A stretch of DNA of 64,000 nucleotides from Methylobacterium sp. Leaf99. Its GTDB lineage: Bacteria > Pseudomonadota > Alphaproteobacteria > Rhizobiales > Beijerinckiaceae. Shown in pieces: positions 10,979 through 19,291 of the stretch (its first letter is position 1; each line of letters opens with the position of its first letter). The stretch covers positions 223 to 64,222 of the forward strand of contig NZ_LMMU01000001.1 of assembly GCF_001422375.1 (NCBI RefSeq). The letters are read 5' to 3'. The translations under genes and the position numbers were made by a program. The notes beneath the pieces were generated by a model. That model was not told the DNA's origin. It saw nothing but the letters and a program-made list of their open reading frames with translations, and made no database searches.

Positions 10979-11901
10979 GCCGCGCAGCGGGCGCGTTTCT
11001 GTTCGCGGGTCACGCCCTGGCGCACGGAGGGAGCGGCGCCGGGGAACTTGCGCTCGAGTTCGGCGAGCGTCGCGCAGGCCTGCTCGCGGGCGCCCAGCGC
11101 GTTGAGGGAGGTGCCGAGCTTCAGCATCGCATCCGGCGCCTGGGGCGAACGGGCGTAGTCGGTGGAGACCTTCAGGAACTGCTCGGCCGCCTCCCGGTTG
11201 CGATTGCGCTGAAGGTAGCTCTCGCCGAGCCAGTAGGTCGCCGCCGGCACGAGCCCGTCGCGCGGATGGGACTGAATGAACTGGCGCAGGCCCATCTCGG
11301 CCTGCTCGTACTGGCGCTGGAGGATGTAGGCGTAGGCCGATTCGTAGTCGGCCCGGGCGTCGCCCGTGGCGGTGGCCGCGATTCCGGGGCGGGCCGGCTG
11401 CGCGATGGCGCCCGTGGTCGGTACCCGCGACGGCGGCGTCAGATCGACGGGGCCGCCGAAGCCGGGAGCCGACAGGCCCGGCTCTTCGTCGTCGGCCTCG
11501 ACCACCGTCGGCGGCACAGTGCGGGCACGGGGGGGCTCGGCCACCGGTGCGGTCGGAGTCGTGGCGCCGAGCTGCATCGGCGCGCCCGGCCGGCCGGGAT
11601 TTTGCTCAGGATCGAAGGCGTCACTGCGCTTGGCCGGTTTCTGCGGCGCGCCGCTTGGGGAGGCCGCGCCGCGGCCGCCCTTGGCCTCCTGCAGGCGGAA
11701 CTCGACATCCTCCTGGAACTTGCGCAGCTGCTCCTTGAGCTGACGATTCTCGTACTGGAGCGTCTCGATCTGCCCCGCCTGCTGGCGCGACTGATTCTCG
11801 ATCCGGTTCAGCCGCACGACGAAATCGGACCCGTCCTGGGCGGTCGCCGGAGACAGAGCCAGGAGGGTGAGACAGCTTGTCAGGAGGAGGCGACGGAGCA
11901 T
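10975..11901 (-). CDS. cpoB: Tol-Pal system protein CpoB/YbgF
   Basis: 308 aa from ATG 11901 (signal peptide MLRRLLLTSCLTLLALSPAT, cleavage after ATAQ). A coiled coil follows (NRIENQSRQQAGQIETLQYE), then a Pro/Ala-rich linker and a C-terminal TPR domain (YESAYAYILQRQYEQAEMGL; YWLGESYLQRNRNREAAEQF). In E. coli CpoB links the Tol-Pal machine to PBP1B during septation. It lies downstream of pal on the same strand and overlaps tilS by 4 bases, the typical pal-cpoB-tilS order. Confidence 0.93.
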   Translation of the reverse strand: MLRRLLLTSCLTLLALSPATAQDGSDFVVRLNRIENQSRQQAGQIETLQYENRQLKEQLRKFQEDVEFRLQEAKGGRGAASPSGAPQKPAKRSDAFDPEQNPGRPGAPMQLGATTPTAPVAEPPRARTVPPTVVEADDEEPGLSAPGFGGPVDLTPPSRVPTTGAIAQPARPGIAATATGDARADYESAYAYILQRQYEQAEMGLRQFIQSHPRDGLVPAATYWLGESYLQRNRNREAAEQFLKVSTDYARSPQAPDAMLKLGTSLNALGAREQACATLAELERKFPGAAPSVRQGVTREQKRARCAA

Positions 11902-12036
11902 GGCGATCGGCACCGGTGAACGTATCCCGCGAAGGCCGCCACAGCGGCCTTCCGCCCCATAACAGGTGTCCCGCATCGCGGCAAAAGGAAGGCTCGTCCA
12001 GTGGGCCCGGCCGTCGTGCCGGACCCGGCCGGCGGA

Positions 12037-12561
12037 TCAGGAGCCGGCGCCCCGGTCGAGGACTGTGACGGCGCGGCGGTTCTGGGACCAGCACGAGATG
12101 TCGTTACACACGGCCACGGGCCGTTCCTTGCCGTAGGAGACGGTACGGATGCGACCGGAGGCGATACCGCGCGAAGCGAGGTAGTCGTTCACCGCCTGAG
12201 CGCGGCGGGCACCGAGGGAGAAGTTGTACTCGCGGGTGCCGCGCTCGTCGGCATGCCCCTCGATGAGGAAGGTGTAGCGCGGATAGCGCTGGAGCCAGCT
12301 CGCCTGCTTGTCGAGGGTCGCCGTGGCCGTGGACGTCAGATCCGTCGAGTCGGATTCGAAGAACACCCGGTCGCCGATGTTGACCACGAAGTCCTGGGCG
12401 CTGCCGGGCGTGCCCGCCCCGGCCCCGTAGGCGCCGCCCGCGCCGGCGCCGAAGCCGGAGGCGTCGGCGAGATCCTTGTCGTTGCTGCAGGCTGCGACGC
12501 TGAGGGCGGCGCAGAGCGCCGCCGCGAGGCTGAACACGCGGGAGCGCGCGATCGTGGTCAT
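12037..12561 (-). CDS. pal: Peptidoglycan-associated lipoprotein
   Basis: 174 aa. A lipoprotein signal ends in the lipobox VAAC (Cys 25), so the mature protein is anchored in the outer membrane. The C-terminal OmpA-like domain (VFFESDSTDLTSTATATLDK; EGHADERGTREYNFSLGARR) binds diaminopimelate of peptidoglycan. Pal tethers the outer membrane to the wall and works with TolB during cell constriction. A Gly/Ala linker follows the lipid Cys. In most Alphaproteobacteria tolB lies directly upstream; here the next gene upstream is an Hpt protein 296 bases away, so tolQRAB are elsewhere. Confidence 0.96.
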   Translation of the reverse strand: MTTIARSRVFSLAAALCAALSVAACSNDKDLADASGFGAGAGGAYGAGAGTPGSAQDFVVNIGDRVFFESDSTDLTSTATATLDKQASWLQRYPRYTFLIEGHADERGTREYNFSLGARRAQAVNDYLASRGIASGRIRTVSYGKERPVAVCNDISCWSQNRRAVTVLDRGAGS

Positions 12562-12857
12562 GGTCCTGTTCTCCTCGGACGGTGCCTGCGGCCGGTGCGT
12601 CCCGAAGGGTGGCTCGCACGGCGTCTTCAGGCTCGTCTGTCTAAGCCGGTCAGGTTAAGCGAAGGTTCCGTCAACCTTGACGGTGCGTTTCCACCACCGA
12701 TTCGTGGCAGACGCCGTGTGCCCCCGCACCGTGTCGTCGATGCGACGAACTTCCTCCGACAAGATGGCGGCATGGGGACCGGCGGGACCGAACCCGACTT
12801 TCCGGTCCACCCTGTCGCATCGAGGCAACGGTCCGACTCTCTGCGGCGCGTACTCCG

Positions 12858-13271
12858 TCAGGCCGCCAGGGCTTCCATGTCGCAGATGGCCGCGATCGCC
12901 CCCTCGGCCGCTGCCCGGGCCGCGTTCAGGGGAGCCACCAGATCGGCGCCGAGGAGGCAGGCCTGCTCCATCTCCAGGCAGCGCCGTGACAGATCGAAGA
13001 AGCCGAGGGACCCGCTGACCGACAACAGGGTGTGCGCATCGTGCCGCAGGGCCAGACGCTCGGTTTCGGGCCAGCCGAGCCGCTGCGAGATCTCGAGCTT
13101 GAGGTGAGCCAGAAGGTCCATCAGCCGCGCGTGACCGAACACGCCTTCGAGTTCGGCGAGAGTCGCCGGATCGTAGACCGGCACTCCACCGGCGCATCGC
13201 GAGACGACATCTGTGTCGAACGGGTCGGCGAGGGTCGGGATCTCATGGAGGGATGGCGCGAATATCGGCAC
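12858..13271 (-). CDS. Hpt (histidine phosphotransfer) domain protein
   Basis: 137 aa from a GTG at 13271. The helix ERLALRHDAHTLLSVSGSLG resembles the Hpt signature (AHxLKGxxxxxG): a His precedes TL and the GSLGF turn is present, followed by a C-terminal helix FDLSRRCLEMEQAC. The residue after TL is Leu rather than the usual Lys, so the match is partial. Hpt proteins pass phosphate between receiver domains. It is divergent (78 bases) from a single-domain response regulator at 13350, which suggests they act in one phosphorelay. No kinase is nearby. Confidence 0.7.
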   Translation of the reverse strand: MPIFAPSLHEIPTLADPFDTDVVSRCAGGVPVYDPATLAELEGVFGHARLMDLLAHLKLEISQRLGWPETERLALRHDAHTLLSVSGSLGFFDLSRRCLEMEQACLLGADLVAPLNAARAAAEGAIAAICDMEALAA

Positions 13272-13349
13272 GAGCGAACCGTCGCTGACGTTGATGCAGG
13301 CTTAACCATTACAGGATACACGCGTCCGTGCAAAGTGTTGGGAGATGTG

Positions 13350-13736
13350 ATGGATTCCCGCTGCCGGGTTCTGATCGTCGAGGATAACTACCTGCTCCTC
13401 GACATGCTCACCCGCGTCTGCGAGCAGGGCGGATCGTCCGTGACCGCCGCCTCCAGCGGCGAGGCGGCCCTCACGACCATTCGCGAGGCGGGGGGCGCCA
13501 TCGACTGGTTGTTCACGGACATCAACCTGCCCGGCTTCGTCGACGGTTGGAGTGTCGCCGACGCGTTCCGGGCCCTGCATCCCGGCCGGCCCGTGGTCTA
13601 CGCTTCCAGCGGCACGCATCCCCGGGGGCGGGCCGTCAGCGACAGCCTGTTCGTCGCCAAGCCGTTCCGAATGCAGCCCATCGCCGAACTCGCCCGCGGC
13701 ATCGCCGCCGCGAAGGGTTCGCACGCCACCGGCTGA
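13350..13736 (+). CDS. Single-domain response regulator
   Basis: 128 aa from the ATG at 13350 (GGGAG 6 bases upstream). It is a receiver domain only: acidic pocket VLIVEDNYLL, phosphoacceptor Asp in LFTDINLPG (about residue 54), conserved Ser/Thr in VVYASSGTH and Lys in FVAKPFR. With no output domain it should act by protein-protein contact, like CheY- or DivK-type regulators. It is divergent from the Hpt gene. The intergenic region presumably carries both promoters. Confidence 0.9.
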   Translation: MDSRCRVLIVEDNYLLLDMLTRVCEQGGSSVTAASSGEAALTTIREAGGAIDWLFTDINLPGFVDGWSVADAFRALHPGRPVVYASSGTHPRGRAVSDSLFVAKPFRMQPIAELARGIAAAKGSHATG

Positions 13737-13742
13737 CCGATC

Positions 13743-14636
13743 TCAGGAGAACATTGCCCGCACCGCCGGGTCCCCACGCCAGGCCGCCACGCGCGGACAG
13801 GCGAGGGACTCCACCGGATGCCGGGCGTAGGCCGTGAAACTGCCGGCGATGTAGGCTTCGCGGTCGAGGAGGACGGGCGCCGCGCCGTCCCGCTCCTTCG
13901 GCTTGAAATGGATGGTCCCGGCCAGCCCATAGCGCTGCGCGATCTCAGGGTAGAGCGGCCAGACGGCATCCGCCACGAGATCGTCGGCGAGGTAATCCTC
14001 CGCCGCCAGGTCCAGCGGCGCCAGGCCCGCTTCCCGCGCGAGGCGCCGGGCGAGGTCGGCGAGCACGAAGAACTTCGGGTGGTTGAGGACGTGCATGAAG
14101 CAGCCTCGGCGCGCCCAGCGCGGCAGCTCCGCGTCGAGGGGGAAATCGATGTCGCGGGCGCTGCCGAGGAGGTAGGCGCTCGCGTCGATCCAGGCGTCGT
14201 AGTAGCCGAGGCGCGCGAACACGTCGTCCCGGAACAGGGCAAGGGTCTCGTCCACCGTGCGGCCTTCGAGATAAGCGCAGAGCGCGATGGCCGAATGGTA
14301 AGGTCCCATGGGTGAGTGCACGAGGCGGGCGGCCGAGAGTGCACTGACATCGCCGACATGGACCATGTCGGGGTGGAAGGCGGGAAACAGGATCGTCGGG
14401 TACAGGCGCACCCGCCCGTCGTTCCGCGCCAGGGCGTGGACGTTGCCGCCCGCGATGAAGCCTTCGGGGAAGAACTGGGAGAAGACGTGGTCGAACGGGG
14501 CGAGGTGGTGATGCAGGCGCGCCAGGGTGGCGTGGTCGCGGCGCAGGGTCGCCAGGGGCACCAGGGTGACCCGGGCGTCGGGCAGAAGCAGGGCGAGGGC
14601 GCGCGCGATGCCGTCGGCCTGACAATTGCCCAGCAC
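13743..14636 (-). CDS. WcbI-family putative polysaccharide-modifying enzyme
   Basis: 297 aa. It begins at a GTG with the family hallmark LGNCQADGIARAL, and a second conserved patch reads FSQFFPEGFIAGGN. WcbI is required for capsule synthesis in Burkholderia pseudomallei and is a predicted acyltransferase/acylesterase. Because the GNCQ motif lies at residues 3-6, the true start could be slightly upstream, but no ATG, GTG or TTG is in frame before it. It is divergent from a GSCFA-family gene. Substrate is unknown. Confidence 0.75.
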   Translation of the reverse strand: MLGNCQADGIARALALLLPDARVTLVPLATLRRDHATLARLHHHLAPFDHVFSQFFPEGFIAGGNVHALARNDGRVRLYPTILFPAFHPDMVHVGDVSALSAARLVHSPMGPYHSAIALCAYLEGRTVDETLALFRDDVFARLGYYDAWIDASAYLLGSARDIDFPLDAELPRWARRGCFMHVLNHPKFFVLADLARRLAREAGLAPLDLAAEDYLADDLVADAVWPLYPEIAQRYGLAGTIHFKPKERDGAAPVLLDREAYIAGSFTAYARHPVESLACPRVAAWRGDPAVRAMFS

Positions 14637-14814
14637 GGCAATGCGGGGGCCGTTGCGCTTCGGGTCCGCCTCGGCAGACGACCGGCGCCACGGTCCCGCC
14701 CAGGATGGCGACCAAGAACCCGGTGATGAGACGGATCGCGCGAGGGTTTCGACCCGTGCGAAGGCCCGGTGCGGCCAGCCTGTGAGCGATCGGATGAGAG
14801 GTGCCGCCGTGGTG

Positions 14815-15864
14815 ATGAACCCTTACGCCGATCTACCGGCCGAGCGATTCTGGCGCAAGGTCGTGGCCGGCGTGCCCCCGTTCGCCCTGGCGCCGGGGCC
14901 GAGCGGCGCCTTTCTCATTCCGCCGGGCGCGCGCGTTGCCACCGCCGGGAGCTGCTTCGCCCAGCACGTCGCGCGCGCCCTGACGGAGGCCGGGTTCGGC
15001 CGCTACCTCGCCGAGGCGGCGCCCGCCGGCCTGTCACCGGGGGCGGCGGAGGCGCGCCAGTACGGCACCTATTGCGCCCGCTACGGCAACGTCTACACCG
15101 CGCGCCAACTGCTCCAGCTGTTCGACCGGGCCTACGGCACCTACGTGCCGGACCTCGCGGTCTGGACCCGGCCGGACGGTCGCCTCGTCGATCCGTTCCG
15201 TCCGGCCATCGAGCCCGAGGGATTCTCGGACGAGGCCGCCTTGCTCGCGTCGCGTGAAACCCACCTCGCGGCGGTCCGAAAGATGTTCGAAGAGCTCGAC
15301 GTGTTCGTGTTCACCCTCGGGCTCACGGAGGGCTGGGAGCACCGAGCCGATGGGGCGGCCCTGCCCGTGGCGCCGGGGGTGATCGGCGACGGCTTCGATC
15401 TGGACCGCTACGCCTTCGTCAACGCGCGCGCCGGAGGCGTGCGCGACGACCTGCTCGCTTTCCTCGACCGACTGTTCTCCGTGAACGCGAAGGCGCGCGT
15501 GATCCTCACGGTGTCGCCGGTGCCGCTCATCGCGTCCTACGCGGATCGGCACGTCCTGGTTTCCAACGCCTACAGCAAGGCGGCCCTGCGGGTGGCGGCC
15601 GAGGAGGTGGTCGAGGCCGAGCCACGCGCGGTGTATTTCCCCGCCTACGAGATCGTCACCAGCACGGCCAATGCCGGTCGCTACTACGCCGACGATCTGC
15701 GCTCGGTGACGCCCGAGGCCGTCGCCCACGTCATGCGGGTGTTCCTCGGGGCGTTCACCGATGCGGCGCCCGTCACGCGGGTGCCCCACCCGCTCGGCCT
15801 CGAATATGCCCGCGCGGCCGGTGTCGTCTGCGACGAGGAGGCCATCGAGCGCAGTCTGATCTGA
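14815..15864 (+). CDS. GSCFA-domain protein (SGNH-like hydrolase superfamily)
   Basis: 349 aa from ATG 14815 (MNPYADLPAERFWRKVV); ATG 14794 would add seven residues. The family motif GSCFAQHVARAL is near residue 45, with conserved CARYGNVYTARQLLQL, FTLGLTEGW, LTVSPVPL and YFPAYEIVT blocks following in the usual order. GSCFA proteins have no established reaction; the fold is related to SGNH esterases and acyltransferases. It is divergent from the WcbI-family gene, a pairing that suggests a shared role in acylating a surface glycan. It ends 3 bases before the convergent hemC. Confidence 0.85.
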   Translation: MNPYADLPAERFWRKVVAGVPPFALAPGPSGAFLIPPGARVATAGSCFAQHVARALTEAGFGRYLAEAAPAGLSPGAAEARQYGTYCARYGNVYTARQLLQLFDRAYGTYVPDLAVWTRPDGRLVDPFRPAIEPEGFSDEAALLASRETHLAAVRKMFEELDVFVFTLGLTEGWEHRADGAALPVAPGVIGDGFDLDRYAFVNARAGGVRDDLLAFLDRLFSVNAKARVILTVSPVPLIASYADRHVLVSNAYSKAALRVAAEEVVEAEPRAVYFPAYEIVTSTANAGRYYADDLRSVTPEAVAHVMRVFLGAFTDAAPVTRVPHPLGLEYARAAGVVCDEEAIERSLI

Positions 15865-15867
15865 CGG

Positions 15868-16791
15868 CTATTGGAGATGCTTGAAGTAGGTGTCGCCCGC
15901 CGCGCGCTTCAGCTCCGCGCCGGCCTCGGCGCCGATGCGGGCGGCATCGGAGACTGAGCCGGAGCGCTGGACCGCCCAATGGGCGCTGCCGTCCGGCAGG
16001 AATAGCAGGCCGTCGAGGGACAGGGTGTCGCCGTCGATGCGGGCGAGGGCCGCGATGGGCGTACGGCACGAGCCGTCGAGTTCCGCGAGCAAGCCGCGCT
16101 CGGCGGCGAGTTCGGCCGTCGCCCGTGGGCTGACCAGGGGGGCGAGCAGGGCCCGCACGTCGGCATCCTCTTCGCGGCACTCGATACCGAGGGCGCCTTG
16201 CGCCACCGCCGGCAGCATCTCGTCGACGGCCAGCACGCTGCGGGCCATCTCGGCCATGCCGAGGCGCTCCAGGCCGCAGAGCGCCAGGAGGGTGGCGTCG
16301 CAGGTCCCCTCCTCCAGCTTGCGCATTCGGGTGTTGGCGTTGCCGCGTAAGGGGACGATGCGCAGATCCGGGCGGCGCATGAGCACCTGCGCGGCCCGGC
16401 GAAGCGACGAGGTGCCGACGCGGGAGCCCGCGGGAAGGTCGGCGAAGCCGGCGGCACGGGGCGACAGGAACGCGTCGCGCGGATCGTCGCGTTCGAGGAT
16501 GCAGGCGATGACGAGGCCTTCGGGCAGCCAGGTCTCCACATCCTTCATGGAATGGACGGCGACATCGACCACGTCGGCGAACAGCGCCTGTTCGAGTTCC
16601 TTGGTGAATAGACCCTTGCCGCCGATCTCCGAAAGCGGCCGGTCGAGGATGCGGTCGGCCACGGTGTTGACCACCACGATCTCGGTCGTGAGCCTGGGAT
16701 TGGCGGCGACGATCCGGTCACGCACCATCCCGGTCTGAGCGAGCGCCATCGGGCTGCCGCGGGTGCCGATGCGGAGGGGGCGCTGAAGCAT
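15868..16791 (-). CDS. hemC: Hydroxymethylbilane synthase (porphobilinogen deaminase)
   Basis: 307 aa. It polymerises four porphobilinogens to hydroxymethylbilane in haem, bacteriochlorophyll and cobalamin synthesis. It opens with LRIGTRGSPMALAQ, contains HSMKDVETWLPEGL, the Arg-rich substrate region LRRAAQVLMRRPDL, and the dipyrromethane-cofactor Cys in LDGSCRTPIAAL (about residue 241). Length matches the family. Upstream on its strand is a 146-base gap before the monooxygenase gene. Confidence 0.97.
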   Translation of the reverse strand: MLQRPLRIGTRGSPMALAQTGMVRDRIVAANPRLTTEIVVVNTVADRILDRPLSEIGGKGLFTKELEQALFADVVDVAVHSMKDVETWLPEGLVIACILERDDPRDAFLSPRAAGFADLPAGSRVGTSSLRRAAQVLMRRPDLRIVPLRGNANTRMRKLEEGTCDATLLALCGLERLGMAEMARSVLAVDEMLPAVAQGALGIECREEDADVRALLAPLVSPRATAELAAERGLLAELDGSCRTPIAALARIDGDTLSLDGLLFLPDGSAHWAVQRSGSVSDAARIGAEAGAELKRAAGDTYFKHLQ

Positions 16792-16937
16792 GGGCGAGGA
16801 TCGCTCGAAGTGGATTTCCGGACACCGTGGTACGCAGTCCGCGTGTCCCTGTCACCGGGCATCCGAACCCGCGCCGTGCGCGGGCCGGCATGGAACAACG
16901 GGGTTGCATCCGCAACACCGAGCCGCGGCTCGGATCG

Positions 16938-17237
16938 TTAGAACGCCTTGAGCGCCAGTTCCGTATGCTCGACGCTCGGCGGAGCTTCGAAGAATGGAGA
17001 GACCATGGCCCGGTAATCCTGCCAGGGCTGAGACCCGGTGAAGTCCTTGGTGTGGGCCTCCAGGGTGTCCCACTCGATGAGCAGGCGGTAGCGCTGCGGC
17101 TTCTCGATGGAGCGGCGGACGGCGAAGCTCCGGCAGCCCTTGGCGGCCCGGAAGATTTCCGAAGCCTTGGCGATGCCGGCCTCGAAGTCGGATTCCGAGC
17201 CGGGCTTGATGTCGATCTGGGCGATTTCGAGGATCAT
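16938..17237 (-). CDS. Antibiotic biosynthesis monooxygenase (ABM) family protein
   Basis: 99 aa from ATG 17237. It is a ferredoxin-like dimeric alpha/beta barrel of the ABM family: MILEIAQIDIKPGSESDFE, then the strand-helix repeat YRLLIEWDTLEAHTKDFTGS and QDYRAMVSPFFEAPPSVEHT. Members act as quinol monooxygenases or bind haem, but many are uncharacterised. It is 29 bases downstream of the Kdo-hydroxylase-like gene on the same strand, so the two may be co-transcribed; no functional link is evident. Confidence 0.8.
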   Translation of the reverse strand: MILEIAQIDIKPGSESDFEAGIAKASEIFRAAKGCRSFAVRRSIEKPQRYRLLIEWDTLEAHTKDFTGSQPWQDYRAMVSPFFEAPPSVEHTELALKAF

Positions 17238-17266
17238 GGCGGGTCCTTGTCCGGGTTGAGAAAACG

Positions 17267-18145
17267 TCAGCGCAGGGGCCGGCCGAGGGTGCGGGCCAGG
17301 ATGCGCTGAGGGCTGCGCTCGGGGTCGGCCTGGTCGGCGACCCTGAGATAGGCGGTCTGCTCCAGCATGTAGCGGCCGCCCATGGCGCCGTGCATCACGA
17401 GGTCCGAGAACGTCACCCAGGTCTGGCCGGGGGTGAAGCGGACCTCGGCCTGGGGGGCGTCGGTCTGGTAATCCATGTCCCGCTTCAGGGCGTCGTGCAG
17501 ATGCAGCATCAGGTGGTCGTATTCGGAGCGCCGGGCCTTGGTGATTTTCAGGGCCGCAAGGAGGCGCGCCGAGAGCGGCGAGTAGCCGGGCAGCGTCGGA
17601 ACGAACTTTTCCGCCATGGAGGCGAAGTCCTCGCCCACCCGCCACAGGCGCGGCTGGCCCTCCGGGTTGATGTTGCGGAAAATCCGAAGAATGCGCTTCT
17701 CGCCGATGGGGTTCGACGGGAAGGCATCGACGTGCAGGCGGGTGTCGTCGCGCCGCCAGCTCAGCTTGCGCTGATCGACTTCGAACGGCCGGTAGGAAGT
17801 CCCCGCCAACGAAACCTTCCCGACATAGGCTGGCAGATGCCGGGCGATCAGCCCTTCCGCGAAGGCGCGATAGCGAATGAGGAGCTGGCGAAGCGCCTCC
17901 CGTTCCTCCGGTGTGCCGGCCGCCCCCCGCAGTTCGGCGTTCAACCCCCGGATGTTGACGTTCTTGGCCTTGCCGTCGGCGAAGGGCCGCTCGACGAAGC
18001 GTTCCTCGAATGCGCTGAACGGAAAATCGAGGTCGGGAAACATCAGGACCGCCCCACCCTCCAGGGCATCGACCAGCGAGGGCACGCCGGGGGGCGGCCC
18101 CTCGCGGGAGACGGAAACGATCGGACTGATCATCGCGCGAAGCAT
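17267..18145 (-). CDS. Kdo hydroxylase family Fe(II)/2-oxoglutarate dioxygenase
   Basis: 292 aa (or 288 from the second Met at 18133). It resembles KdoO, the Fe(II)/2-oxoglutarate enzyme that hydroxylates Kdo to Ko in the LPS inner core. The iron-binding pair HVD is at 138-140 (RLHVDAFPSNP). The long C-terminal half includes LRIFRNINPEGQPRLWRVGE and ends with VMHGAMGGRYMLEQT, which supplies the likely distal His. Length matches the family. No other LPS gene is nearby. Substrate is inferred from family resemblance. Confidence 0.8.
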   Translation of the reverse strand: MLRAMISPIVSVSREGPPPGVPSLVDALEGGAVLMFPDLDFPFSAFEERFVERPFADGKAKNVNIRGLNAELRGAAGTPEEREALRQLLIRYRAFAEGLIARHLPAYVGKVSLAGTSYRPFEVDQRKLSWRRDDTRLHVDAFPSNPIGEKRILRIFRNINPEGQPRLWRVGEDFASMAEKFVPTLPGYSPLSARLLAALKITKARRSEYDHLMLHLHDALKRDMDYQTDAPQAEVRFTPGQTWVTFSDLVMHGAMGGRYMLEQTAYLRVADQADPERSPQRILARTLGRPLR

Positions 18146-18372
18146 CCTGGTTTCAGCGGGCGGACATGCCGTTTATCCGAAGGTTGCCCCCGGAACCAAG
18201 CGAGCCATGACTCGCGTGAATACCGGTGGATGACGGGCCGGGCCGGTTGTCAGACCGGGGCTGCGGGCCCAACCATCCCGTTCCCGTCGCGCGCAACTCC
18301 AAGGCGTGCGGCACGTTTGTACGACGGTCCCGGTTCCGAGCATGGATGCCGGCGCCGGCAAGGATGCCAAGC

Positions 18373-18819
18373 ATGGCAACGTTGAAGGAATTCGAGGAGT
18401 CGCTCCGCGAGCACGGGATGCTCATGGCGCTGGCCCTCTTGGAACGCCTGCGCGAGCGCGACCGCGCCACCCGCACCGTCAAGCCGGCCCGGCGCCTCAC
18501 CGGACAGAAGATGACGCCCGAACTCGCCCGCGCGATCCTCGATCTCCATGCCTCCACGGGCATGACCCAGCAGGAGATCGCCTTCAAGGTCGGCGTCAAC
18601 CAGGGCCGGGTCAACGAGGTGATCAAGCGCGGCAAGTGGCTCGACGACGATCCCAACGCCCCGGAAGCCATCGCCCGCGATCGCGCCAAGGCGCGCCTGC
18701 GGGCGGAGCCGTCGGCCAAGCGCCCACCGGTCCGGCGCGCGGCCAAACCCGCGCCCCGGACCGGGACGCCGGCGCGGCGGCCGAGTCCGCAGGGCCAACT
18801 CATCTTCGGCGACTTGTAG
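18373..18819 (+). CDS. Helix-turn-helix protein of unknown function
   Basis: 148 aa from ATG 18373 with AAGGA upstream; the frame is open further 5' but lacks coding character. The N-terminus is helical (MATLKEFEESLREHGMLMAL). A helix-turn-helix follows at about 45-80 (MTQQEIAFKVGVNQGRVNEV). The C-terminal half is Arg/Pro/Ala rich and basic, ending QGQLIFGDL. It could be a small DNA-binding regulator. I do not recognise a named family. Confidence 0.65.
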   Translation: MATLKEFEESLREHGMLMALALLERLRERDRATRTVKPARRLTGQKMTPELARAILDLHASTGMTQQEIAFKVGVNQGRVNEVIKRGKWLDDDPNAPEAIARDRAKARLRAEPSAKRPPVRRAAKPAPRTGTPARRPSPQGQLIFGDL

Positions 18820-18914
18820 ACCGTACGCGACGGCGCGTCCCGGGATCGCGGATCACCGCGGGGCGTTCTCTCCGTGGCCGCGCTCCGTTGTGCGCGGCGA
18901 ACGGGACGGACCGC

Positions 18915-19214
18915 ATGACCCGCTTTCTCCTCGCCCTGATCTGTTTTGGCGTGATCGGCCCCGCCGAGGCACAGCGGGCATCCACCACGGACATGAGTTG
19001 CGCGCAGGCGAAAGACACCGTCTCTCGCCAGGGTGGCGTGGTGCTGGGGACTGGCGGCGCGACCTACGACCGCTTCGTGCGCGATCGCGGCTTCTGCGAG
19101 ATCACCGAGGTCACGATTCCGGCCTTCGTGCCCGCGCGCGACACGCCGCGCTGCTTCGTCGGCTATCGCTGCAAGGAGCCGGGCCGTGGCGACCGCTTCG
19201 ACGACGAATCCTGA
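18915..19214 (+). CDS. Small secreted cysteine-containing protein
   Basis: 99 aa. A signal peptide is clear (MTRFLLALICFGVIGPAEAQ, cleavage after AEA). The mature protein of about 80 residues has four cysteines (SCAQAK, GFCEIT, PRCFVGYRC), consistent with two disulfides in the periplasm. No recognised domain. Similar short proteins with a Cys-Gly-Thr-Tyr-Asp-Arg-Phe pattern are common hypothetical proteins in Hyphomicrobiales. It is convergent with hsp20, and the two share a terminator. Confidence 0.7.
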   Translation: MTRFLLALICFGVIGPAEAQRASTTDMSCAQAKDTVSRQGGVVLGTGGATYDRFVRDRGFCEITEVTIPAFVPARDTPRCFVGYRCKEPGRGDRFDDES

Positions 19215-19238
19215 CAGCGGGGATGATCCCCACGCCAA

Positions 19239-19266
19239 AGCGCCCCGGCGAAACGGCCGGGGCGCT
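19239..19266. terminator. Bidirectional terminator between the secreted-protein gene and hsp20
   Basis: AGCGCCCCGGC (19239-19249) pairs perfectly with GCCGGGGCGCT (19256-19266) around a 6-base loop. On the minus strand the stem is followed by TTTGGCG, 26 bases past the hsp20 stop. Confidence 0.75.
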
Positions 19267-19291
19267 CATTCAAGCGGTGTCGATGGCGGAC

